A program made the position numbers and the translations under genes. The notes under the pieces are model-generated. The model worked only from the letters and a program-made list of their open reading frames with translations, did not search any database and was not told where the DNA came from. A stretch of 64,000 nt of DNA. Origin: Taeniopygia guttata. Taxonomy: Eukaryota; Chordata; Aves; Passeriformes; Estrildidae. Below are positions 39,101 to 50,280 of this stretch, one piece after another. The stretch's first letter is position 1. The number at the start of each line of letters is the position of its first letter. Where the stretch lies: positions 53,466,501 to 53,530,500 of the forward strand of contig NC_133030.1 in NCBI RefSeq assembly GCF_048771995.1. Direction: 5' to 3'.

Positions 39101-41564
39101 CCATGACAATAATACACTATATTTCTTTTGCTGTTGTCTGGCAGGAGAGAATCTTACTCCACAAGCCTATCTGTTGCCAGTGCTATTCACGAGGGAACAG
39201 GGACTCAGTGGACAGAGGTGGGCAGTGGCAAAGAGGGGTGTCAGCAGCACAGCGAGCTCAGTTTCCCTGTTTGAACTTGGGTTTCTGCCAAAGAGTGAAA
39301 TCTGCAGCTACAACCACTCACCATCTCTTACATCTCCTTTCTTGGCTGGAGGAGGGCTCAGTGCTCCCTCATGAGCACTTTCAGCCACACCCAAGTATTA
39401 ATTGTTCAGTAAATTGTTTTAGTAAAGCTTGAATTATCAGCTTATTACAATTTTAATGACTAGGAGATTGACAGAAGCTGAAGTCATACTACCTGTGATG
39501 TATTATTTTTTATAATTGTGGATCTGCTTTCTGTTCATCCAGGAAGAAATCTGTATACAAGCATGATATTTATAAGGTTTTATTCTTGTTCTGGGCAAGA
39601 TTTATGTGAAGAATCACAAGCTGCTTCTAACATTTACTATGCATCCAACTTGGATTAAACCTCGCATGAAAGATTTTATCTTTTGGTTTCCAAATTTGCA
39701 GAAGGTCTTATCCAAACTTGTTTTTAGTGAATAAATGCTCAGGCAAATCACTGCCTGATAGAAAGGCTTAGAAAATATGACCTTAGAATGGAAAAACTTT
39801 TACATGGAATACATTGGCACAAAGAGAAAGAGAATCAATTTTTGGATGCATCTACAATGAACAGGAGAAGTAGTAATGAGGCTAAATTGTATCAAAGGAG
39901 ATTTGGGATAGACATTAGGGAAAACTCTCTAATGGTGGTGATAATTAACCAGTAAATAGCTTAACTTGAGAGAACATGGGCTCTTCCCCATGGTTACAGC
40001 TTTTTAATAATGAAAAACCATCGATGAGAAGCAGATTAGGTTTCTCTGTTTCTCCCTTGCTGCAGGGACTAGATGCCCTCCTGCAATCTCGCCTGTAACT
40101 TTATCAGCATTAGCTGGTGAGTCAGAATGAGACTATAGATTTATTGATTATTGTAATTTTGTAATAAATTCTATGTAGAATTGATTATTTAGATGCATTT
40201 ACATAGTGCAAACATTTTCACAGAATGGTGTTCAGGCAAAGCAGATATTGCAATTGTGAAGTACATACTAGAATTAAAATTGCTGGCTTCCCTTGTTTTC
40301 TCCCTGGAAAACAATTTCAATATTTGTTTTATAGACAATTAGATATGAGTTTGTAAGGTATTTTGCTGTGAATTGCAGGCTTACATTTTTTTCCCTCTGT
40401 AAACTGAGAATTTTGTGGACTACTTAGGGCAGTTTGATAGCAAACAAATGCACATACTTTTCTTTCATAGAGACGGAATTTTTACCCTTTGGAGGTGTTG
40501 CACTAAAAAGTCTTAAATAAAGATAACAGAGATGGATTCAAGTGTTTGGACAAAAGTTTTGAGTGTGGCCTAATCAGTTAGATCTGAACAGATTATTTTG
40601 ACTGAATTTTTATTCTGTGAATTGGCTGAATTAGATTCACTCTTGTATAGATAAAAAGACATTTTTTTTCTGTTTTTATTTATAGCTTTGGTGGAGAAAC
40701 GATTGCACCTGGTCATATTCACAGATAAAACCTTTCACATTTCGTAGAAAAAATTATGTCATTTTTTTAATGGAAAAAAAAGAGGTTTTGCTACGTAAAA
40801 ATGTTACTCACTTCAGAGGACACTCTTTCTTGCCAGCAGGGCCTTACAATTTTGCAAAAGCTACTTGTGGAATCAGCAGTTATTTTACAAGGTATGCCCA
40901 AGTGTGCTTATGTATCTAAATAATATACTTGCAGAAAGGTTGTGTAAAGGACAATATGGAGCTATGTTTCAGCAAGGGATCAGTGTGAAGTTGAAAATCC
41001 CAGCTGGAGCACATGAGAGAGAATCCTCAGGGATATGTTAAACATCAAAAGAAAAGCAAAGACAAGCAGGCAGGCAGAGGAGAGGATGATTTTCAGAAGG
41101 AAAGGGAGTTGATGGACATGAAAACATAAATCTATCTGAAATACAAATTCAAAATTTTCTCAAAAGACCAGATGCTCAATTTTTGTGCCAAGAGTCAGAA
41201 AAAAGAGTTGAGTAAGAATCATTTGATTGAAAATGACAAAATACAATGCTTAATGGCTTCAATAGCCAAGGCTGAGAATGCAGTTTATTCTGGATATTTT
41301 TAGAGTGCCTCTAGAAATGCTCTCTCAGCAACAAATCTGAGAAACTCAGGGGAATGTTGAATCAGTTGGAGAGAAGTGAGGTAGGAGCTGGAGTTGCCTG
41401 TTGAAAGAGACTGTAGTGATCAGGAGAGGTTGCAACTTTGGCAACTCTTCTTCATAGTACAATAATAAGAAAATCCTCACTGCTGGAAACTTCTGAGGAC
41501 ATAATCAGGCCTGGGTTAGGAATTGCTGTTATTAAATAGAATGCTGTTTATAATTAGGAATTGT
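33173..41564. other. No recognised gene
   Basis: A long AT-rich stretch. It contains an imperfect direct repeat (33494-33544, listed separately), a TATA-like string at 34468-34476 without other promoter signs, and one exon-like interval at 39145-39217. The 151-codon minus-strand frame at 38565-39020 opens with GTG and resembles nothing known. Confidence 0.5.
33494..33544. repeat. Two-copy direct repeat, 19 bp, period 32
   Basis: The 19-bp unit attagataattgaaatata (33494-33512) recurs at 33526-33544 with one substitution. It is AT-rich, so its significance is limited. Confidence 0.8.
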
Positions 41565-41700
41565 AAAAAAAAACACAAAAAAACCCAAAAAAACCCCAAA
41601 AACAAACAAAAAAACCCCAAAAACCCCCAACCAAATAAAAAAAATTAACCAAATTAAAACTAAAAGGGCAAACAACAACCAGCCAGACAAAAAACACAAC
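41565..41700. repeat. A/C-rich low-complexity tract
   Basis: A runs with CCC, CCCC and CCCCC steps on the plus strand, grading into less regular A/C-rich sequence after about 41645. It is broadly complementary in composition to the T/G tract at 41881-41963. Confidence 0.85.
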
Positions 41701-41880
41701 AGGTGAAAAAGTCCTACATAGCTCCAGGATTTGTCAATATTAGCAGCCACATTTTATTCCATCATGGCCACAACTCAGGCTATTTGCAAGAGCATAAAGG
41801 GGAATTACTCACAGTCATGAGAATGGCTCTATTATGGTGACCTGAACCCAAGGGAATCCCTGAATCCCTTGTCACAGCAT

Positions 41881-41963
41881 TTTTTTTTTCTTGGTTTGTG
41901 GGTTTTTTTTTTGTTTGGGTTTTTTTTTTTGTTGTTGTTGTTGTTGGGTTTTTTTTTTTTTTG
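41881..41963. repeat. T/G-rich tract with (GTT)n core
   Basis: T runs separated by GG and GGG with an internal (GTT)5 microsatellite (41931-41946). With the A/C-rich tract about 180 bp to its left it forms an imperfect inverted pair. Confidence 0.9.
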
Positions 41964-42145
41964 TAGAAAGCCTTGAGGAACCTGGTTTATTTTTAGGCAG
42001 CCAAAGAGTTCAATATTGAAATCTAGGAGCTGTTCATTGACTCTGGATACATTGTTTCTATCCAGAGGCTGCATAAAATATTAATGAGAATGTCTCTTAC
42101 TTTCTCTGTAGACTAGGAACTGGGGATTTAGGCAGCTAATTTATT

Positions 42146-42202
42146 ATCACTTACATCAGCATGCAAATGAATCTATCACTTATACAGCATGCAAATGAAT
42201 CT
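42146..42202. repeat. Tandem duplication carrying two octamer motifs
   Basis: Two adjacent near-identical units (42146-42174, 29 bp; 42175-42202, 28 bp) both begin atcactta and end cagcatgcaaatgaatct. Each carries the octamer ATGCAAAT (42161-42168 and 42189-42196), the classic POU/Oct-factor binding sequence, spaced 28 bp apart in the same orientation. Regulatory activity is inference. Confidence 0.88.
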
Positions 42203-45200
42203 GCCCTTCTCTAAACATAAAGTAAGAAACATCCTTATTAAAAAAATGTGAATTAAAAAAAAAACCAAACCAACCAAAACTCTATTACCTCTATGATTCT
42301 CCTCCAGAGAGCCTCCTATTCGAAAAGGCGCATGTTTCCTGCCATAGTTTCAGGCACACTTATGTGCTTTTAATTGAAAAAGGGAGGAACGCTGTAAGAA
42401 CTGAGAAGACATGAAGACATGAAAAGGTCTGGGGAAGAAGGGAATATGAAAGGAAAGGAGACTTGTAATGGAGAAGGAGTAAAGGAAGTGGGAAAGATTT
42501 AACTCACCTAGTTATCATTTGGCCCAAAGGCATTAAACAGAACTGGTGTAAAATGTTCACAGTAGCACAGAGTGTAGTAGCACACCAGAAAATATTATGA
42601 TTTGCCAGCATGTAATATAGATCATGTGCTAATAATGCTGAGAAGGAATTTGTTAGGAAGGACAGGCTGCGATATCTGCAATAACTTCATACACCTATGG
42701 GGAAATCTAGCCCACAAGTGATGTCCAAGACAGCGATTGCTGAAGATTTAAGAATTTTGTCAGGAATTTGAGACCAAATAAGACATTTCAAGTGATGAAA
42801 ATATGAGGTCTCCTCTAGATACATTACTCATCTCTACTACAATGGAAGTCTGTTGTTAAAAATACAGTTTAGCAAGTGAGCATCAAACTCAGTAAACCTC
42901 CAGTGCTCCCCTTGTATTCCTCTGCACTGTTTTCCACTTCTCCTCTTGCCCACCACAGCCTAGACTAGGTGGCTCCCAGGACATACTGGACTCTCAAATC
43001 CTGTTTCCAGCCCAGGAGAGAGAAGGAAGGCGATACTCATAGCAGTGGCTTTCCATAGAAGCTGTAAAAGCATCCTGAACTACAGTTAAAACATTATTTT
43101 GTCACATCTGTCTTACAGATGGTCTTTATCTATCCAAGCTGTGGGAGTTGACTCTGGGGAAGCTTTGTGTGAATGTTCAAGGTCAGACAGGCCTTGTATA
43201 AACTATGGCACAGATTTCTCTCAATTCATAACCCAGCTGAAGAATTACGGATGTTCTTTCTTCGCTTAACGGTATGTTAGGTCATAGGCTAAAGGAGGAA
43301 TGAAATGTGTCCATCAGGTACTTCTATTCCCTCCCTTCCTGACATTAGTTGTCCCCACTAGGACTCTTTTCCTCCTTTAGTCCCTGTGTAGCTCAAAGTA
43401 GCTCCAGGTCATAGGAGAGGGCAGCAGGAAATCCTGAAATAAGCTGCATACATGCAAAATCCTATGCCTGCATTAAACACAAAACTTTATACACAGAGAT
43501 ATAATAGAAAGTCTGCTAACTCTGTGTGGACCCAGTTTCAACACATCTGGTTTTCTGCAAAGCTATAAAAATTGTTAAGCATGAGAGACTAATTCAATTT
43601 CACCATCCTCAGTATCTCCCACTAAGGATATGTGCAATTAATATTTCATTTGTTAATTATCAAAGGTGTTTATAAAGCTTTCTGCTTTAAGAACATAACA
43701 AAGACATAGTACGAAGCTATGTCACTTCTGTGTCCTATTTAATTTGTCTGTCAAAAGGTCTTCTACAAGAAAAATTAATATGTACTGAAAAAACTTTTGC
43801 TAAATTATATAATGAAAAATACAACAAGCCTGTTCATAATTCCTATTTTATATCTACTTTTATTCCTATTTGGGTAGTTCAAAATAAAATAATTGAGGGA
43901 TATATTTTAGAAAAGGAATGGTATACAGTAATTTGTTTCTTTGATGCCTGCCCACTACTTTAGTAAGCATGTGAAAAGTGATGTTTCTACACCCAGGAGG
44001 ACCTAAGAGAAATACCTGCTTTTAATGACTTTTTGACGCCTTTTTCAGTAGCATTAAGCCTGACATGTGGCATTTTTAGTGTCCTGCTCTTGGCCAGTCT
44101 CAAAGGAAAGGATTAATTAGACTAAAATGTAGATCTTGTAGCAGCCTTCCCTCTGGCTTGGCTGCTCTGGTGTGTGGACATCCTCCAGCCAACTGACAGC
44201 AAAAATCCTTCTGAGTTTTCATGGCAGCCCGAGCAGCTTTGGAGCTGTCGTGCCTTGGCACGGAGCAGCTCTTCCTGTTGTGGAAGTTGGCTTGTCAAAC
44301 CCGGCTCTGGCATCTCTGTGTGCCACTTCGGGTCACTGTGTACAGTGAGAAGCATACATTTATGGTGAAAGAAACCGTGGTTTGTAGCAGGATCAGAATA
44401 TGTTTATGAATGTAGCTCATGGTATTGTTATAGCAGTCCACACTTTTCAGTGAGATTTAATGAAAACCTATAATATTACTTTGTATTACCTTAAGAGCTT
44501 GGCTTTTTTAAGCTACAGCTTGTACAAGTGTTCTAGGGAATAGGGTTGAATAAACCTATGAATAAACCATAATAGAAATGTAATTAAAGTCATTGTCCCA
44601 GCAGCAGGCCAAGCAAGTTGCCTTTTAAAATAACAGGGAATTCCACATATATCATGTGCATATGGTAAGAAGGCTAAAAATTGCTATTTATAGTAAGGGG
44701 TTATAATTTTCTCCTCTCTTAAGCTGTTACTTGTTGCAGATTTGAGATGATATCCTCTCATACTTGGATGACACAAATTATTTGTTGGAATATCAAACCA
44801 AAATATTTTATTTCTGTAGAATGACTGAAATTTTCTTATGACTTTATTAAAAAGTCTTTAGTAAATGTGTTGTAGTCTTAACAAAAGACAGAAAAATTAT
44901 TACAGACCATTCAGATCTTCCATACATATTTACAAATGTGAAAGCAATAAAAAATTTTCAAAACTTGGCAAGAATTTTCTCTAGTTGTGGTCCCTTTTCA
45001 GATTTATAATAAAAATAAGAAATTTCTGAGAGCAGATATTTCTGCTTAGTAGAAACCCATCCTTTCCACCAAAAATAATTCATTTGAAAATTTAAATTTG
45101 TATTTTTCATTTGAAAATAATTTTACAATTTATTTGTACCCTCTGCATGTATGGAAAGAAGGATATTACATTTTTAGCAGTGCAATTTTCAGGTCTGCCT

Positions 45201-47819
45201 GGCAAAGTACAGGAATTGTTAAGAGCATGCTGGATTTCCTCAGGAAAGAGAACCAATATCCTCAATAGCATTGTGTATTTATTAAAAGACAAGCAAGAAT
45301 TGGCTTTCTGCATCTTCCACCCTTGTAGTGTTGCAGAAGGTCCCTCCTTTTCCTTTTTTTTTTTTTTTTCCTCTTAAGAAGAGTAAGCCATAAAGTATTT
45401 GTGTTTTTATTCTTCATTTCTGGAGTTTCTTTGCAGAAGACAATCTAGTTTTCTTACATGCCCAGTAGGGGCATTTATTTCACTGGGGACAATCTTGTTG
45501 CAGTCCCCCACAAGAGCACAGAATATAGGAATGCATTACCATTATTTGGCAATAAGCCTCCACTTGCCCTAAACCAGTCTTTCAAAATTCTCCATAGGTG
45601 GAAGAAAATCACAGGAAGGAAAAAACCCAACACTACTCTGAATCTCACCCTTCCTCAACCACCTCCCTGGATGTGAGGTTCTGTTTCCAGCCCAGATAAA
45701 CTGCCACAGTCGGTTTGGTAAGACATCTCCCAGGTAGACTTTAGTCCCTCCTGAGAAAGAAAGGAACAAAACAACTGAGAACACTAAATGAGAAAAGCAT
45801 GCAGCGCATTTAATATTTAGAAATGAATGAAGTGCAAAATTGCAGCATCAATGCCCTTCCAGGAGCTGCTGTCATGAGGCAAGAGCCTTCTTCCTCTTAA
45901 AAAAACATGCTGTCACATAAAGAAAATCCACCTCTACCCACCCAGCATCCTCAGGGAGGTATCCCCAAAGCAGCAGTGATTCTCCTTTCTTCTTTCTCCT
46001 GCCTGGCTGCACAGGTCTCACAGAGAGCTCCAGTGGCTCCCTTGAGCCTTCAAATATCCACCTCGGGGTGATGATGCTGAGCCAGTGGGTGATGACACTG
46101 AGTCAATATGCTGGGTCAGGGGTACCATTCTGGTCCTGAGGTGAAAAAATGGTGCCTAAGCAGGTTTTCACAGCAGAGATGGCATAGCCAAGCTGGTCCC
46201 TTGCTCTTCTCATCAGCAGGAGCAGCATGCATTTAGTGTGGCATTGTCCTTAGCTTGCATCCTGCTACAGCAGAGCTAAGGCAGAGCTTGCTGCCATCCA
46301 GCCTGCAGAGCGTTGCAATTACAGCTTTTCCCTTCCTTTATCAATTTTACCTGTGTGCTCCTCTGTGGGTACCTCAGGAAAGCTGACTGAAATCAAAAGT
46401 TCGCTGTTCCTTCCTCCAGCCACAGTGCATCAGCTACTCGAAAGACAGACCTGCTGTGAAATAGAAAGTGTTCCCCAACTTGCAGCAAGCTCTCAAAAAG
46501 AAACTGTACCAATCAATTCAATACCTGTGGCTTCCTACTAAAAGCAAATGATATTTCACAGCAGATAGCCACGGACACAAGGATGTATAAATTTAGCAAA
46601 ATGCTCTTTATTAGCCTTCTGCCTTTATGTGACCATACTGTGAGCATGGAAATACAAAGGGTTTCCTTCTCTTTTTAAAGGCAGCCAATGAAAATATCTA
46701 GGTTTTGGATCATGAATGCTTCCAGTAATAAACCAGGGTTAACTTTCTACTTAAAACTCAATTTTCTATTTTAATTGAAAATTTTATTTGCACCAGAGTA
46801 TCTTCTTGGTAATTAGCAAAGAAATGTGCCCAGTATTTAAATCATGAACCCACTGACATGAGCACCAAGACATACCTTTTACTAAAAGTTGTTTTAATTT
46901 TTGGAGTAAGGTTGAATTTTGTATCATTTGTTCTTCAAGAACTCTACATGCCCTAAGCAGAATATCAATCCAGGTTGTAAGTTTAGCTCATAATCAGTAA
47001 TTCTGAGTTCTTCCAAGGACAGCTAATGTAACAACAGGTGAAGAAGTGTCTTTTCCATGGGGCAGGAACTGTATGTAGATTGGACTCATCCAGAAATTCA
47101 TTTACAAAGTTCCTTGCCTTCCATTAGAAATCCCAGACACATCAATGACTTTGTCTTCACTGAAATAGAAGTAGAGCTGCTAAATGAGTTGAAAAACTCA
47201 GATGTATGACATGAACTGTCCTTATCAACAGAGAAAGCAAGCCCCAACATTACAGTCACCAGCCCTGCTGCGCAGTTTGTGCCTAAAACACCCTCATGGT
47301 ACAGGACATAAGGCTGGGAGTCTGTTGAGTGTATCTGCAAACCTTTTGTAAGATACATACGAACCCTTCTCCTAAAATATCACTTCCCACTGGAGTGAGC
47401 AAACACATCCTTTGCGTATTTCTATTTAGAAATCAAACACGTTTATCCTTTTAATTATACTTACTGAAACACATTTCACTCTGATTTCTTATGGCATCTT
47501 TCATTAGGACAGAAGGATAATAATATCTTTGATGAGTTTCTATGCTGCAATAGCATAAGTGTTTATTTCTTCTGAACTTTCTCCAAGATTTTAATAAATC
47601 ACAGTTTTGCATTCACCAAGCTCCATTTCCTTCAGTTTTTCCTGTATGTTCTTCAGATTATTTATTTTTTAGTGCTGAAGGTTATGGTTTTCTTGTTTAT
47701 ACTTGATGTTTTCCTGTGGAGCTATCCATCACTGAATTCCAAAGAGCATGAGCCCAATCCATAAAATTTGAAGGAGATCATTTGCACTAGCTTAAAGCCT
47801 ATGATCTCCTTGTGTCTTC
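42203..47819. other. No recognised gene
   Basis: AT-rich with short frames only. A purine-rich stretch runs about 42375-42500. A GC-richer segment at about 44221-44340 holds five CpGs and frames open on both strands (see findings). A T run lies at 45354-45369. Confidence 0.5.
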
Positions 47820-47844
47820 AAAAAAAAAAAAAAAAAAAAAAAAA
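47820..47844. repeat. Poly-A run, 25 bp
   Basis: An uninterrupted A run. No retroposed gene body was recognised upstream. Confidence 0.95.
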
Positions 47845-49299
47845 GTAGCAGGGTTTTTTTTTACATACATAGTATATTCAAAAACCCAACACCAAAATCC
47901 AATCCTAAAGGTCATAACACACATTTAAAGACATCTATAGCTTGATTTTTAGCTCTGGCCAAAATATTCCCAGCACAATGATGAGAGAATAGTTATCTTT
48001 TATTTCACCAGCTTACACCATCTATGTTTTTTAGCCATTTTTATCTCTTGTATATCTTAATTCACATCTCTGACCTTCGCACAGCAGACAGGAGATGAAA
48101 CAGGAGAAACATGGTCCTCTGTTATGTGGGGAGATCTATACAACTGCATCTCTGGTTGATGATCTCTTTCCCCATATTCTCTTCTGCACAGCTATACTCT
48201 TCATGAAATCATGCCACCACATGGTAATGCCTACTCTGCTGCTTATACTAACAGATATTATGAATCTCCAGACTGATTAAGCTATTTTTATTTTAAACTC
48301 AGTAATGGATTGGGACCTTGATCACTGTTCAGATTAAAACATCTGGAAATATCTAAATATCATCAACAACTTAGAGACAAAACTAAAGCTGTAAAATAAA
48401 ATTTGCAAAACAATGAAAGGCACTTGTATTTTCCACCCCATAGAAGTAAGAGAAAAAACTGGTGTAAATTGAAAAGGTGAATGACAAAAATTACTGTGTC
48501 TTGGTGTTCCAATGATACTCAGTGGATAGCAAGAGAATAGCTGAAGTAAAGATGACAAAAATTACAGTGCTGAGAGATGACTGTAATAGACATCGATCCA
48601 GGTACTTTCATCTGAAACTGACTACTTTTCAGTCGTCAGAAAAGCATAAATGGGGCATAAAATCAGGTAGATTTCTGCCAAGGACATAGAGGGATAGGTC
48701 CCTTGCTACCACAATACCTGTTACACAGAGGGCACCCTGCTGTAGCTGTCAAATTCTCAAGCTGTCAGGCCTTAAATGTAAGTTAGAAAGAATTATTTGA
48801 TCATGGTTACTACAGAACATTCCTCTGTCATTGACCAGGGTGGCATAATGTCTCTCTCTGGTCTCCCTGAACAATTCACATTGTCTCTTTGCCTGTTTTC
48901 TTAAACAACATCTGTTTTGCCAGGATGAAGTTGAGTTGATATCTCAACAGCCTGCCTGACTCTGAGCTCGCTAGGGATGCTTCCACTTGTGACTTGGTGG
49001 CAGGTGTTTCCAACGCTTTCCTGCTTGCCAGCAGAAATGCTCACATTTGCCCATAGCTGTGATGGACAAGCTCTCTGTGGCTCTTTTTCTTATTTTAAAT
49101 CGTGTTCCATGAAGGGACTAATTGGCGAGGTTGGCCCCTTTAGAAAGCAGAAGATTCCTGTTTGTCAGGGGATTGGTTTACTACTGGAAGTGGAGTTTCT
49201 GTGGCACAAGAGGGACTCTGAGACCTTCTCAGAGGAGTGAGCCCTCAGGTCATGCATAGACTGAGAAACTATTCAGAGGAGCACAGAGTGGAAAACTGT
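47845..49299. other. No recognised gene
   Basis: Short frames only. No repeat family is recognised until the LINE remnant that begins near 49300. Confidence 0.5.
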
Positions 49300-50280
49300 G
49301 ACTGTCAGATGGTAATAATAAATACCCCAGGACCAGAAGGGATTGCTTTGTGTTTGTTGCAACTCAGGAATATTCTGTTTTGTTGGAAACCAGCTATAGG
49401 AGAAATCATGTACTTACAAGGATAGACTGGGCAGGAATCATCTTGGCTACATCAGAAGAACATTATTATAGCCATGGTTAGGCAATGGTTCATTTTGCTC
49501 TCTGCTCTGTCTCCTACATCACACATGCAAAGTTGCAGGAAAATGGAAATACTATCAAAAGCATTCTGAAAATCTAGGGATTTACCAATCACATCATCCT
49601 TATCCATATTTCTGGAAAAATTCTGGAAAGAACTGTAAACTATTTTCAATAAAGAGCTTCCCTTGACAAAAAAAACCCATACTGACTTCTTCACAAAAAG
49701 AACCAAGGTTGACTCTTGCCAGTTAAATCCAATGTATCACATATCCACTAATTTCACTCTTTATTATAGTTTCTACTAATTTTCTCTTCATTTCTCTAAT
49801 TTAAAAACAGAGTTCATATCACCCCTGAGTCCTCAGATGCAGATGCAATTTAAGTAAAAGGGCACACACCATGATTAGTAATTCAGCTATTTCATCCTTG
49901 ATTTCCTTTGAATCCCATGAGTGAATATACTCTGGTCCCGGGGATGTGTGACTGTTAATTTTTTCAGTCAGTTCCAGCATCCCTTCAGAATCACTTCACT
50001 TGATGATTCCCCCATAAAGAATGATTTTTCAATAGGGATGTCCCTCATTTCTTCTGCCATGAACAGTGATGCAGAAAAAGCTTCTACCACCTCTGAAATT
50101 GCTTTGTGTTCTCTGAACATGTTTTTAATATCCTGTTCATGAGTGGACCTGACAAATTTTCTGGCAGACCCTTTGTTTTTCATGAGTATTAATAAATACT
50201 TATTAATAGTTTTGATTACTTTTGCTATTTGTTTCTTCAGTGTCCTTGCTGTTTCTTCTTTGTTTCTAGACATACAAAGG
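49300..50280 (-). pseudogene. CR1/L3-clade LINE reverse transcriptase remnant
   Basis: A decayed ORF2 fragment of a non-LTR retrotransposon, read on the minus strand. The frame at 50273-49968 encodes the segment before the reverse transcriptase, with a basic stretch (LKKQIAKVIKT) and EVVEAFSASLF, which matches the usual 'aevlNaFFaSvF' element at the expected place. After a frameshift, SPGPEYIH (SPGP at 49944-49933) and IKDEIAELL match the 'kSPGPDGIhp...' block. After more stops and shifts, NMDKDD...LDFQNAFDSI in the 49706-49452 frame is RT motif A, carrying the first catalytic aspartate (about 49577-49548). About 75 codons further on, a degraded motif B-like stretch is visible near 49349-49309. 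The order and spacing fit the CR1/L3 family. Several frameshifts and stops make it non-functional and old. Assignment to L3 rather than another CR1-clade family is inference. Confidence 0.82.

Noticed and set aside
40218..40232. cacagaatggtgttc, resembling a reversed CR1 terminus
   Set aside because: The match stops after about 11 bases and no CR1 body follows.
41532..42074. Minus-strand frames rich in F/L/V or in K/N/P
   Set aside because: They are translations of A/C and T/G low-complexity tracts.
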